From the NCBI GenBank assembly GCA_050485785.1, contig JBJHCA010000036.1, positions 1 through 30,425 of the forward strand: a DNA stretch of 30,425 nucleotides. The letters run 5' to 3'. Positions within the stretch are counted from its first letter, which is position 1. Each line of letters opens with the position of its first letter. Below, one piece after another: positions 1 through 7,724 of the stretch. The DNA comes from JBJHCA01 sp050485785 (GTDB taxonomy: Bacteria > Bacteroidota > Bacteroidia > Chitinophagales > Saprospiraceae). Both the position numbers and the translations under genes were made by a program. The notes beneath the pieces were generated by a model. The model was not told the origin of the DNA. It made no database searches and worked only from the letters and a program-made list of their open reading frames with translations.

Positions 1-111
1 ACTTTTTGACCTGTAGCAAAAAGTAGCTATAAGCGGACGCTGAAAATGTAAATCCAAAGCTTCACTGATTGCCTTATCATTGCAAATCAGAACCCTTCGC
101 CCTCTACGTCA
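1..111. repeat. Direct repeat copy A, left copy, with hairpin
   Basis: This segment aligns without gaps to 466-576, at a constant offset of 465 bases. In the 79-base core (33-111 against 498-576) I count 7 mismatches; the first 32 bases are less well conserved. A small hairpin opens the copy, with arms ACTTTTTG (1-8) and CAAAAAGT (17-24). Both copies end in TACGTCA and then diverge. The copy touches the window edge, so its true left end may lie outside. There is no coding signal. It is probably a dispersed non-coding repeat; its function is unknown. Confidence 0.75.
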
Positions 112-238
112 AAAAAAGAAGAATGAAGCACACATTTCACCAATCATACAGAGACTAGCCACAGCAGATTGAGCATAATGGTCAAAAGGCACAAAGCCAA
201 ATTTAGGACAATGTCAAAAAGGCCATCCGCCGCCAAGC

Positions 239-312
239 GACAAAAGTTAAAAGACCGGCCTTCACCGTTTTAGGCCATGGCCGCAGGAAAATCCGTCAAG
301 TTGCCTGTGCTG
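239..312 (+). repeat. Dispersed 74-base repeat, left copy
   Basis: This stretch matches 30285-30358 in the same orientation, without gaps and with 6 mismatches by eye. It starts with GACAAAAGTTAAAAGACC and ends with CTGTGCTG. The two copies lie at opposite ends of the window, 30 kb apart, both in gene-free DNA. The left copy also forms one arm of the imperfect inverted repeat at 257-450. No open reading frame explains the conservation. Confidence 0.8.
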
Positions 313-450
313 TTTGAGCCTGAGTGTAATCAGGAAAGAACCCACAGGCTCAGTAATTGAGCCAGCAAGAAAAGAAGCAGGAGCCCAGGGCGAGTTTCAC
401 AGGCAACAGGATTTTACAAGAGCCGTGGCCGTAGAAAAACGGTGGCAGCC
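257..450. repeat. Large imperfect inverted repeat
   Basis: Several blocks pair in nested order: 263-271 (CACCGTTTT) with 436-444, 273-281 with 422-430 (one mismatch), 288-294 (AAAATCC) with 409-415, 300-309 (GTTGCCTGTG) with 398-407, and 315-322 (TGAGCCTG) with 345-352. The right arm carries an extra stretch of about 45 bases (353-397) between its two innermost blocks. The left arm is the dispersed 74-base repeat. The order of the blocks makes chance unlikely. It could be a decayed miniature mobile element or a structured intergenic repeat; no transposase is nearby. Confidence 0.65.
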
Positions 451-465
451 TTGCCTTTTTTGGTG

Positions 466-576
466 CCTTTTTGTGGCAAGACAAAAAGGTACAAAGAGCG
501 GACGCTGAAAATGTAAAGCTAAAGCTTCACTGATGGCCTTATCATTGCAAATCAGAACCCAGCACCCACTACGTCA
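466..576. repeat. Direct repeat copy B, right copy, with hairpin
   Basis: This is the second copy of the repeat seen at 1-111. It opens with a hairpin whose arms are CCTTTTTGT (466-474) and ACAAAAAGG (481-489), separated by six bases. A core (498-576) with 7 mismatches to copy A follows. The stretch 577-690, between this copy and the tRNA terminator, is A+T-rich and shows no gene or clear motif. Confidence 0.75.
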
Positions 577-693
577 TATCATAACTGGCGATCATTAAAA
601 ATGGATTACCAATATGCAATCCCGTCAGTAATGTGATACGGATGCCCCTTGTGCCAAAACAAAAAAGTAAAACAAGAGAATGCTAAAAAACAA

Positions 694-721
694 AAAGCCA
701 ACTCCACAGGAAGTTGGCTTT
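694..721 (-). terminator. Rho-independent terminator after tRNA-Glu
   Basis: A perfect 10-base-pair stem (AAAGCCAACT at 694-703 with AGTTGGCTTT at 712-721) encloses an 8-base loop. On the minus strand the stem is followed by T-rich sequence, from the complement of the A-run at 682-696. It starts four bases past the 3' end of the minus-strand tRNA gene, where a terminator is expected. Confidence 0.8.
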
Positions 722-724
722 ACG

Positions 725-796
725 TAGCCCATAGGGGAATCGAACCCCTGTTTCAAGGATGAAAACCTTGCGTCCTAACCACTAGACGAATGGGCC
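725..796 (-). tRNA. tRNA-Glu (anticodon TTC)
   Basis: Read on the minus strand, the 72-base segment folds as a tRNA. The acceptor stem is GGCCCAT with ATGGGCT, including a G-U pair at the first position, and the discriminator base is A. The anticodon stem CAAGG/CCTTG holds the loop TTTTCAT, giving anticodon TTC for glutamate. The T arm is CAGGGGTTCGATTCCCCTA. CCA is not encoded. A promoter-like box lies about 40 bases upstream and a hairpin terminator directly downstream, so it is probably transcribed alone. Confidence 0.95.
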
Positions 797-835
797 ATAT
801 TGAAATTTGTTTAACACTTTTCGCTAAACGCGGGG

Positions 836-843
836 CAAAGATA
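836..843 (-). promoter_or_regulatory. Predicted -7 box for tRNA-Glu
   Basis: The minus strand reads TATCTTTG, a full match to the Bacteroidota primary sigma factor -7 consensus TAnnTTTG, about 40 bases upstream of the tRNA 5' end. The -33 element is weak (a TTTC-like run near 863-867). The spacing would give a short leader before the tRNA. Confidence 0.5.
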
Positions 844-920
844 AAACCACATTCGGAATTACGAAACCCCTGTGCCAAAAAAAATCACTTAATTTGTGCC
901 TCAGAAAAAACGCATAAACC

Positions 921-1919
921 ATGAAAGTGAGAGTAGGTATTAACGGTTTTGGCCGTATTGGCAGACTTGTTTTTCGCAGAGCACTGAAATTTAACGACAT
1001 AGAAATTGTGGCCATCAACGACCTCAGCAATCCGGATACATTGATCCATTTGCTGAAGTACGATTCGGCACACGGAAAACTCGAAAAAAAGGTTGAAGCC
1101 ACCCCGGAGGGTTTCTCGATAGAAGGAAGAAATGTGAAAATTCTGAGTGAGAGCGACCCCGAAAAATTGCCCTGGCAGGATATGGACATTGACATAGTGC
1201 TGGAATGTACTGGCTTTTTTACCAGCTCCGAAGGAGCGGGAAAGCACTTGAAAGCTGGAGCCCGGAAAGTAGTTCTTTCGGCACCGGCCAAAGATGACGG
1301 CGTAAAAACCATTGTATTGGGCGTGAACGACTCCATGCTCCACAGAGATGACCATCTTCTTTCCAATGCTTCATGCACTACCAACTGCCTGGCTCCGCTG
1401 GTGAAAGTGATCCACGATAACTGGGGCATTGAACGCGGATCCATGACCACTACTCATGCTTATACCGGCTCTCAGAATATTGTGGATGGCCTGTCCAAAG
1501 ACCTCAGAAGGGCCAGGGCTGCTGCAGTCAATGTAATACCCACTACAACGGGTGCTGCCAGAGCATTGAAGAATGTTATTCCCGGAGTAGGGGAGCGGTT
1601 GATCACGCTGGCTTTTCGCGTGCCTGTAGTTACCGGTTCTCTGGTGGAACTCAACGTACTTACTGAAAAGGAGACAACTGTGAATGCCGTCAACGATACG
1701 TTCAGGTCTTATGCAGAAAAAAGCATGGCAGGCATACTGCGCTACACCGAAGAACCGCTGGTGTCAACAGATATCATTTCAGACCCGCATTCATCCATTT
1801 TGGATGCCTCGCTCACGGAAGTGAACGGCCGGTGGCTGAGAGTGGTGAGCTGGTATGATAACGAGTTTGGGTACTCGTCGCGATTGGTTGACATGGTGCG
1901 GAAACTGGCTTCACTGTAA
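921..1919 (+). CDS. gap: Glyceraldehyde-3-phosphate dehydrogenase
   Basis: This cytoplasmic glycolytic enzyme oxidises and phosphorylates glyceraldehyde 3-phosphate to 1,3-bisphosphoglycerate using a nicotinamide cofactor. The 332-residue protein has the usual length. The N-terminal Rossmann motif NGFGRIGR is at residues 8-15, and Asp34 ends the second strand, which favours NAD over NADP. The catalytic motif SNASCTTNC puts the nucleophile at Cys152, and His179 in TTHAYTGSQ is its partner. The segment after TGSQNIVDG reads LSKDLRRAR, so the proline typical of strictly NAD-dependent enzymes is absent; cofactor preference is therefore an inference. The next gene, pgk, encodes the following step of the pathway. 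The ATG start leaves the NAD-binding motif right at the N terminus, as usual. Confidence 0.97.
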   Translation: MKVRVGINGFGRIGRLVFRRALKFNDIEIVAINDLSNPDTLIHLLKYDSAHGKLEKKVEATPEGFSIEGRNVKILSESDPEKLPWQDMDIDIVLECTGFFTSSEGAGKHLKAGARKVVLSAPAKDDGVKTIVLGVNDSMLHRDDHLLSNASCTTNCLAPLVKVIHDNWGIERGSMTTTHAYTGSQNIVDGLSKDLRRARAAAVNVIPTTTGAARALKNVIPGVGERLITLAFRVPVVTGSLVELNVLTEKETTVNAVNDTFRSYAEKSMAGILRYTEEPLVSTDIISDPHSSILDASLTEVNGRWLRVVSWYDNEFGYSSRLVDMVRKLASL

Positions 1920-2054
1920 CCTTGTGGGACAAAGTGCCGGGAGATGTTAAGTGAGGTACATGTGGTAAGTCTATAGATATGCCCACCCGGTCATGTCATG
2001 GAAGGGGAGCATATCCACAAAAAGATATTCATTAAAAAAACACTCATCAGAAAA

Positions 2055-3272
2055 ATGAGCATCCAACAGATTGATTTTAAAGACAAAAAAGCACTGGTTC
2101 GGGTAGATTTTAACGTGCCGCTCGATAGTGAATACAAGATCAAGGATACCATGCGTATTCGCGAAGTGCTGCCAACGCTGAAGTATATTCTGGAGCGGGG
2201 TGGTGCATTGATCCTGGCATCGCATTACGGAAGGCCCAAGCGCAACCTGCTACCTGACGGAAGTGTGAACAAGGAACGGTTTACCTTGAAACACATTGTT
2301 CCCGGTATTGAGGAGTTGCTGGGTAAGCCGGTAATTTTTGCACAAGATTGCGGCGGTGAAGATTCTGTGCAAAAAGCCGGAAACCTCAGATCAGGGGAGG
2401 TGCTTTTGCTCGAAAACACGCGATTTCACAAAGAAGAGGAGGCCGGTGACAAGGATTTTGCCGGCCGCCTGGCAGCGTTAGCCGATGTATTTGTGAACGA
2501 TGCATTTGGAACCGCACACCGCAACCATGCCAGCAATGCCGTGGTGGCCGGATTTTTCCCTTGCGACAGAAAGTGTTTTGGTCTGCTGATGGAGCGCGAA
2601 CTGACCGAAGCCAAAAAGCTGACTGAAAATCCCCGGCGGCCTTTTACAGCCATTTTGGGTGGTGCTAAAGTATCTGACAAAATTCAATTGATTGAGAATT
2701 TCTTTGACCTGGCCGACCAGTTTATTGTGGGCGGTGGTATGGCACATACGTTCACGGCTGCCATGGGCGGCAGCACGGGTAATTCATTGGTGGAGAAAGA
2801 GCACATAGCACTGGCAGGACGGATTCTGGATAAAGCCGAAATGAAAGGTATCAAGTTTATGCTACCCGTGGATGCAGTTTGTGGCGACAGCTTCAGCCCG
2901 CAGGCCCGCATTAATACAGTGGACAGTCATGAAATTCCCGAAGGATGGATGGGGCTTGATATTGGTCCGTTTTCCATCAGCCAGTTTGAAACGATTGTAC
3001 TGGGCTCGAGAACCATATTTTGGAACGGCCCGATGGGAGTATCGGAGTTTCCGCCATTTGCCCTGGGCACCAAGGCCATAGCCGGATTTATTGCCAAGGC
3101 TACCATTGAACACGGGGCGTATTCACTGGTGGGTGGCGGAGATTCGGCAGCAGCCATCAATCAGATGGGCTTGGCTGAACAGGTTTCCTATGTTTCTACC
3201 GGTGGCGGCGCCATGCTTACGCTGTTGGAAGGACGTCCTTTGCCTGGAGTGAGCTCCATTCTCGAAGGGTAG
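2055..3272 (+). CDS. pgk: Phosphoglycerate kinase
   Basis: It transfers the acyl phosphate of 1,3-bisphosphoglycerate to ADP, the first ATP-forming step of glycolysis, in the cytoplasm. Family motifs are in order: RVDFNVPLD (16-24), a variant ASHYGRPK where most members have SHLGRPK, VNDAFGTAHRNHAS, the nucleotide-binding NGPMGVSEF, GGGDSAAAINQ and the C-terminal STGGGAMLTLLEG. I chose the ATG at 2055 (405 residues). The in-frame ATG at 1998 would add 19 residues that are not part of the family, and 2055 places the first strand as usual. It lies 135 bases after gap on the same strand and may be co-transcribed. It converges with the phosphatase gene across a 29-base gap that contains only a short palindrome (3284-3295). 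Confidence 0.97.
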   Translation: MSIQQIDFKDKKALVRVDFNVPLDSEYKIKDTMRIREVLPTLKYILERGGALILASHYGRPKRNLLPDGSVNKERFTLKHIVPGIEELLGKPVIFAQDCGGEDSVQKAGNLRSGEVLLLENTRFHKEEEAGDKDFAGRLAALADVFVNDAFGTAHRNHASNAVVAGFFPCDRKCFGLLMERELTEAKKLTENPRRPFTAILGGAKVSDKIQLIENFFDLADQFIVGGGMAHTFTAAMGGSTGNSLVEKEHIALAGRILDKAEMKGIKFMLPVDAVCGDSFSPQARINTVDSHEIPEGWMGLDIGPFSISQFETIVLGSRTIFWNGPMGVSEFPPFALGTKAIAGFIAKATIEHGAYSLVGGGDSAAAINQMGLAEQVSYVSTGGGAMLTLLEGRPLPGVSSILEG

Positions 3273-3301
3273 GGTGGTCATCACTGTTTTAACAGCTTTC
3301 A

Positions 3302-4705
3302 TCATCCCTCAGTGCCGGTAATATCCAGCATAAAGAAGTGGAGGTCGGTATTGTTCATGAAAGGGCCAAGCTGATCCCTGCCTGCACCGTACATGGCCAG
3401 TTCCACATAATCTGAGGTGTGATGTGTACCGGCCCACTGTACTGAAGTGTAGTGACTTTGGATATCTGCCAGCAACTTAAAGGGAAGTTTGGCGTAGTTG
3501 CTGAGGTCTTTGTCACGAAGTCCCTGATATACTTCCGCAATTTGTGAAGCTTCATCCCTGGTGATCTTGATGCCCTGAGTCTTGCGGATTTTGTCCACAA
3601 TGGTACCCGGACTATCACTGCGCTCAATGCTGCGAAGCAACAGATCATTACTTCTTGTAATTTCCTGTACAGTATCGAAATTGCGGTCGGCATGTCGCCC
3701 GTAAAACAAACCCGGATTGGCATTGCCATGGTCTGTGGTGATGATCACCAAGGTGTCGGTGCGGGTATCCGCAAAATCTACTGCTACCTTAATGGCATCG
3801 TCAAATGCCAGTTGATCATACAGCAGTCCGGCAGTATCGTTGCCATGTGCTGCCCAGTCCACCTTTCCTCCTTCCACCTGCATCACAAACCCACCGGCAT
3901 GATCTTTCATCAGGTCTATAGCCCGGGCTGTCATTTCGGCCAAACTGGGTATGGTTGATCGCCAATGAAGATCATTTTCGTGGTCTATGGCATAGGGTAG
4001 CCCGCCGTCGTGAAAAACGCCGAGGAGTGGTTTGCCGGACACAGCACGGTTCATTTCTGCCATATTGCTCACCACCTGGTAGCCATTATCGCGGAATCTG
4101 TTGAACATATTGATGCCGTCATCGCGGCGGATAAAATACTCCAGACCACCACCCATCATCACATCAAAGTGAAGGTCAAGATACAGACCGGCAATTTTGG
4201 CCTGATTGGCGCGACTGGGTGTAGATACGCAGAACCCCGCCGGTGTGGCATGGGTTATGGGAACAGTGGTAACACAGCCAACGGCCTTACCTGCATCTTT
4301 AAACTTTTGCAGTATGGGTTTGTACCGCTCTCCTTCCGGCCCCATATTGAGGGTGTTGTTATTAACCCGAACACCGCATCCCCATGAAGAAGCCGCTGCG
4401 GCGGAGTCGGTGACCAGACTGTCCCTTGAACGCATGTCCATCAAAGCCCGGCTCACCTTTTTGTCTTTGTAAAGTTTAATCCAGTTACTGGATCTGCCAT
4501 ATTTCCGCTCGCATAACATATCGGCCATGGTCAGTGTGCCGGAGCTCATTCCGTCACTCACCAGAAAAATGATATTCTTTGCTGCGGGTTTTGTTTTTCT
4601 GCCGGCTCCGGTTTGCCGGTATGCCTGCCGGGCAGTCAGGGGTGATGTCAGTGCCAGCCCCATTCCGGCTAATACTCCTTGTCGGAAAAAATCGCGTCTC
4701 TTCAT
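3302..4705 (-). CDS. Alkaline phosphatase, Tat-exported
   Basis: This is a phosphate monoesterase of the PhoA-type alkaline phosphatase family, probably periplasmic. The N terminus KRRDFFRQG followed by a hydrophobic segment is a twin-arginine (Tat) signal. The catalytic set is complete: Asp51 (VSDGMSSG) and nucleophile Ser101 (VTDSAAAAS), His152 and Thr154 in ITHATPAG, Glu278, Asp283 and His287 in the segment EGGKVDWAAHGND, Asp325 and His326 in TTDHGN, and a likely final zinc ligand His429 in THHTSD. The spacing closely follows the E. coli enzyme. The length of 467 residues is normal. No T9SS sorting domain is present, so it is not expected on the cell surface by that route. A strong inverted repeat lies just upstream at 4731-4799. 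I saw no recognisable Pho box. Confidence 0.93.
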   Translation of the reverse strand: MKRRDFFRQGVLAGMGLALTSPLTARQAYRQTGAGRKTKPAAKNIIFLVSDGMSSGTLTMADMLCERKYGRSSNWIKLYKDKKVSRALMDMRSRDSLVTDSAAAASSWGCGVRVNNNTLNMGPEGERYKPILQKFKDAGKAVGCVTTVPITHATPAGFCVSTPSRANQAKIAGLYLDLHFDVMMGGGLEYFIRRDDGINMFNRFRDNGYQVVSNMAEMNRAVSGKPLLGVFHDGGLPYAIDHENDLHWRSTIPSLAEMTARAIDLMKDHAGGFVMQVEGGKVDWAAHGNDTAGLLYDQLAFDDAIKVAVDFADTRTDTLVIITTDHGNANPGLFYGRHADRNFDTVQEITRSNDLLLRSIERSDSPGTIVDKIRKTQGIKITRDEASQIAEVYQGLRDKDLSNYAKLPFKLLADIQSHYTSVQWAGTHHTSDYVELAMYGAGRDQLGPFMNNTDLHFFMLDITGTEG

Positions 4706-4730
4706 GTTTTTAGGTAAATGGTTAACAAGC

Positions 4731-4799
4731 CGGTTTTATGGGCAAAGGCCTGATTAAAGTCTAAACGCTATGCCTGGGAATACTTTGCACATAAAACCG
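4731..4799. repeat. Inverted repeat upstream of the phosphatase
   Basis: A 17-base arm (4731-4747, CGGTTTTATGGGCAAAG) pairs with 4783-4799 with a single mismatch, across a 35-base spacer. It sits 25 bases upstream of the phosphatase start codon, so it would be in the leader or promoter of that minus-strand gene. It could be a regulatory hairpin or a pair of operator half-sites. The rest of the gene-free stretch 4706-5027 holds a possible promoter for the DUF3098 gene (TACCTTTA, 4997-5004) and two short words also found near 1976-2028, but no gene. Confidence 0.6.
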
Positions 4800-5027
4800 T
4801 GGATATGCCCACAAGGCTAATATCGGCCATTTTTTTGGATTGCCATGCCAATACATGTTGAGTTTACACAAACTTAAAATGGACACCAGCCAGATCTGCG
4901 CACTGCCGCCCACAAAAAGATATCCATCATCCATAACCGAGTCAAAGCCTGGCATGCTGGCTCGTCAAAAATATCCGCAAAATTTATCTAAAATATTACC
5001 TTTACGCCGCCAGTAACAAAACAACTT

Positions 5028-5357
5028 ATGAGTAAAGGGAAAAAACGGGTAGTTAAAATTGAAGACAACACGGCAAGTCCGGCTCAGGATACTTCGAAAA
5101 CCAGAAAACGGAGAACGGCAGGAGCTAAAGTGCAGGGCCCTAAAGAGGAGATGTTGTTTACCCATAAGAATTACATGCTGATGGGTGTGGGATTTCTTTT
5201 TATTGTACTGGGTTTTGTACTGATGTGGGGTGGTGCCATGCCTGACCCCGACACCTGGGATGATGACCTGATATTCAGCTTCAGGCGCATTACGCTGGCT
5301 CCCTTTCTTGTAATCGCAGGCTTTGTTATCGAAGTATATGCCATTTTTAAGCGATAG
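5028..5357 (+). CDS. DUF3098 family small membrane protein
   Basis: A 109-residue protein that matches the DUF3098 family of Bacteroidota in length, layout and gene neighbourhood. The first 40 or so residues are basic and probably cytoplasmic (KGKKRVVK, KTRKRR). Two hydrophobic segments follow, at about 50-68 (MLMGVGFLFIVLGFVLMWG) and about 88-106 (RITLAPFLVIAGFVIEVYA), joined by an acidic loop. The function of the family is unknown. The gene overlaps the start of uppP by 20 bases, so the two are probably translated together. The same order, DUF3098 then uppP then truB, is common in this phylum. Confidence 0.85.
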   Translation: MSKGKKRVVKIEDNTASPAQDTSKTRKRRTAGAKVQGPKEEMLFTHKNYMLMGVGFLFIVLGFVLMWGGAMPDPDTWDDDLIFSFRRITLAPFLVIAGFVIEVYAIFKR

Positions 5358-6153
5358 TGAAGGCCTTGTGGCTTTGCTGAAGGCTATATTACTGGGCATC
5401 ATTCAGGGTCTTACCGAATTTTTGCCGGTCAGCAGCAGCGGGCATATTGAGCTGGGCCAGTATTATCTGGGCCATCAGTTTGAAGAAGCACTGCTTTTTA
5501 GTGTGGTGGTGCACTTTGCCACTGCGCTAAGCACCATCGTCGTTTTCCGGCACGATATTGCCGATATCATTAGCGGGGTGCTACAGTTCACCTGGAACGA
5601 ACACTCCAAACTGGCGGCACTCATCGTTGTGTCCATGGTTCCGGCTGCATTCATCGGCCTTTTTTTCGAAAGTCAGCTCGACGCGCTGTTTCAGGGCAGA
5701 GTAGTGATGATCAGCCTGCTGCTCTACGTTACGGCACTGCTTTTGTTTCTTGCCGACCGCGCACGCGCTACCAATAAGCCCGTCACATGGTTGCATTCAG
5801 TCATTATCGGTTGCGCCCAGGCAGTGGCTATCTTACCCGGTATTTCGCGTTCCGGGGCCACCATTGCCACTTCAGTAATTTTGGGAATTGACCGGTACAA
5901 GGCGGCCCGGTTTTCGTTTCGCATGGTAGTACCGCTCATTTTAGGCAAAATGGCCAAAGACCTGATGTCCGGCGAAATCAATTACAATAACGACACTTTC
6001 TTATCTTTGGTCCTGGCATTCTTTGCCGCTTTCATCACCGGTGTTTTCGCCTGCCGGCTCATGATCGAACTGGTGCGCAGGGCTAAACTCTGGTACTTTT
6101 CGGTGTACTGTATACTGGTGGCTACGGTTTCTCTTGTTCATTTTTTTTGGTGA
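5338..6153 (+). CDS. uppP: Undecaprenyl-diphosphate phosphatase
   Basis: This integral inner-membrane enzyme removes a phosphate from undecaprenyl diphosphate to regenerate the lipid carrier for peptidoglycan and surface glycans. The family motifs are present: GIIQGLTEFLPVSSSGH at 20-36, containing Glu27 and His36, and PGISRSGAT at 167-175 with Arg171. The first acidic position of the E. coli motif is Gln23 here, a common variant. There are about seven or eight membrane segments in 271 residues. I chose the ATG at 5338; a TTG five codons upstream (5323) is possible but less likely. The gene overlaps the DUF3098 gene by 20 bases and ends 12 bases before truB. Confidence 0.95.
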   Translation: MPFLSDSEGLVALLKAILLGIIQGLTEFLPVSSSGHIELGQYYLGHQFEEALLFSVVVHFATALSTIVVFRHDIADIISGVLQFTWNEHSKLAALIVVSMVPAAFIGLFFESQLDALFQGRVVMISLLLYVTALLLFLADRARATNKPVTWLHSVIIGCAQAVAILPGISRSGATIATSVILGIDRYKAARFSFRMVVPLILGKMAKDLMSGEINYNNDTFLSLVLAFFAAFITGVFACRLMIELVRRAKLWYFSVYCILVATVSLVHFFW

Positions 6154-6165
6154 TAACTCTTTGTT

Positions 6166-6927
6166 TTGGTAGCGGGTAGTCCTCCATCATTCCATTTCCC
6201 AGTCATAGACTGCAGCCAGGCTGTACGCGAGGTTGACTGGCAGGCCGGTACGCTCATTCCCGTTGATAAACCCAAGGGTTGGACTTCCTTTGATGTTGTA
6301 GGCAAAATGCGGAATGTTCTCAGACGGGTAACCGGAAACCGTAAAATCAAAGTCGGACATTCAGGCACGCTCGATCCCATGGCCGAAGGGCTTTTGCTGA
6401 TTGCTACCGGCAAAGCCACTAAAAGACTTGAATACCTCACAGACCTGGATAAACAATACTCCGGCACGTTCCTGCTGGGTGCCGATACGGCCTCATATGA
6501 TGCCGAAACTCCAATATTGAATACTTATCCTACAGATCAACTCAGTCCGGATGACGTGATATCGGCGATAGCCCGCTTTACCGGAGAACTCATGCAGATA
6601 CCGCCGCCGTATTCAGCCATCAAGCAGCGTGGTAAGCCGGTTTATTTACAGGCCCGGCAAGGGAAAAAAGTCGTGTTGTCACCCAGAAAAGTCCACGTAT
6701 TTCGTTTTGAAGCGGATGCATCCCGTTTTCCTGAAATTGACTTTTTCGTACACTGTTCAAAAGGCACATACATTCGGTCACTGGCTCATGATATAGGTCG
6801 TGAGCTCAACAACGGGGCTTATCTTACAGCACTCAGAAGAACGGCTATCGGTTCCTTTTCCATCAGCGATGCCTGGAATCTTGATGACTGGCTCAGCGCA
6901 ATGCCACCTGCATCCGATAATGCATAG
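6166..6927 (+). CDS. truB: tRNA pseudouridine-55 synthase
   Basis: TruB isomerises uridine 55 in the T arm of tRNAs to pseudouridine. The signature GHSGTLDPMAEGLL (64-77) includes the catalytic Asp70, and the later motif SKGTYIRSLAHDIG is the second conserved block. The length, 253 residues, is close to the usual Bacteroidota form, without a long C-terminal PUA domain. The start deserves attention. An in-frame stop lies at 6154-6156, and the only usual start codon before the conserved core is TTG at 6166; the first in-frame ATG (6307) is inside the core. So translation probably starts at TTG. The gene follows uppP by 12 bases and converges on the next gene with a 9-base gap. Confidence 0.95.
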   Translation: MVAGSPPSFHFPVIDCSQAVREVDWQAGTLIPVDKPKGWTSFDVVGKMRNVLRRVTGNRKIKVGHSGTLDPMAEGLLLIATGKATKRLEYLTDLDKQYSGTFLLGADTASYDAETPILNTYPTDQLSPDDVISAIARFTGELMQIPPPYSAIKQRGKPVYLQARQGKKVVLSPRKVHVFRFEADASRFPEIDFFVHCSKGTYIRSLAHDIGRELNNGAYLTALRRTAIGSFSISDAWNLDDWLSAMPPASDNA

Positions 6928-6936
6928 CATGGAAAT

Positions 6937-7617
6937 CTACAGATTGATCCTGAATCCGGCTGTAATTTCCACTGCACGGTTCATGGATTTTACATCGATT
7001 ACCGGAAAGTCATAGATCCTGGTAAGTCCGTACTGATACCTGCCATCGGCAAAAATTTCCAGATTGTGTAAGCGCACTGCCGCTTCCAACCCGGCAATGC
7101 CGCTCAGCTCCCAGCGATTGTAGCCCCAACTGTCCAGATTCATGGGCAGGTCGTAACCTTTGAAATCAATAAACAGATGCGGTTTGGCGGTAATTTTACC
7201 CGAAGTGGCATAAGCCACAGCCGGACCGGCATATCCTGCCAGTGAAAACTGCCTGTTTCCCACCATTCCCCTTAACAACAGCGGCAGTTCCACATGTTTA
7301 ACGCGGTGCTGTATGGTGATACCCACCGGAATTTCATAGTTAAACACTTCGAAACCAAAATACTCGCGAATGGCAAAACCTTTGTCCTTGTATACTAATT
7401 CGGCCTGTAAAGCCGCATGCGGGTGAAGGCGGTACATCACCATACCGCCGACTGTCAGGCTGCTGATGCTTTTGATATCGGTGGGAAGAAGATCAATCAG
7501 CGGGGGATCAGTAATGCGGGCAACACTGACGCCAGCCTTAGCACCGTATGCCCACTGGGCATGAACAAGCTGACCGGCACTCATCAGAATGAGCAGGGAA
7601 AGAAGCAGTTTTTTCAT
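6937..7617 (-). CDS. Outer membrane beta-barrel protein
   Basis: The 226-residue protein begins with a clear Sec signal peptide (KKLLLSLLILMSAG, predicted cleavage after VHA-Q near residue 21). The mature part has alternating hydrophobic and polar strands typical of small outer membrane barrels. It opens with WAYGAKAGVSVARI, a glycine-rich first strand of the kind seen in porin-like and PorT-like barrels, and ends with an aromatic/hydrophobic strand (VEITAGFRINL). No enzymatic motif is visible, and the exact role cannot be told. Its neighbour on the same strand is also outer-membrane-like, 107 bases upstream, so the pair may be expressed together. Confidence 0.75.
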   Translation of the reverse strand: MKKLLLSLLILMSAGQLVHAQWAYGAKAGVSVARITDPPLIDLLPTDIKSISSLTVGGMVMYRLHPHAALQAELVYKDKGFAIREYFGFEVFNYEIPVGITIQHRVKHVELPLLLRGMVGNRQFSLAGYAGPAVAYATSGKITAKPHLFIDFKGYDLPMNLDSWGYNRWELSGIAGLEAAVRLHNLEIFADGRYQYGLTRIYDFPVIDVKSMNRAVEITAGFRINL

Positions 7618-7724
7618 GGCTTTGTATTTTCAGGTGAGCAATACCTGTTCCATGCCAAAAAACATGCCCCTGCTTGTTAACTTCTGTTACAAGCTTGCCG
7701 CTAAAATGTTAAGCCTTACTTTCA

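Noticed and set aside
314..508. A 64-codon open frame on the plus strand in the left repeat region
   Set aside because: It runs through the inverted repeat and direct repeat B, has no recognisable protein features, and its sequence is explained by the repeats.
1..724. CRISPR array
   Set aside because: Only two related direct copies, 465 bases apart, are present; there is no regular short-repeat and spacer pattern and no cas gene.
1998..2054. N-terminal extension of pgk
   Set aside because: The 19 extra residues are basic, lie before the conserved first strand and overlap the GATATGC inverted repeat; ATG 2055 fits the family length.
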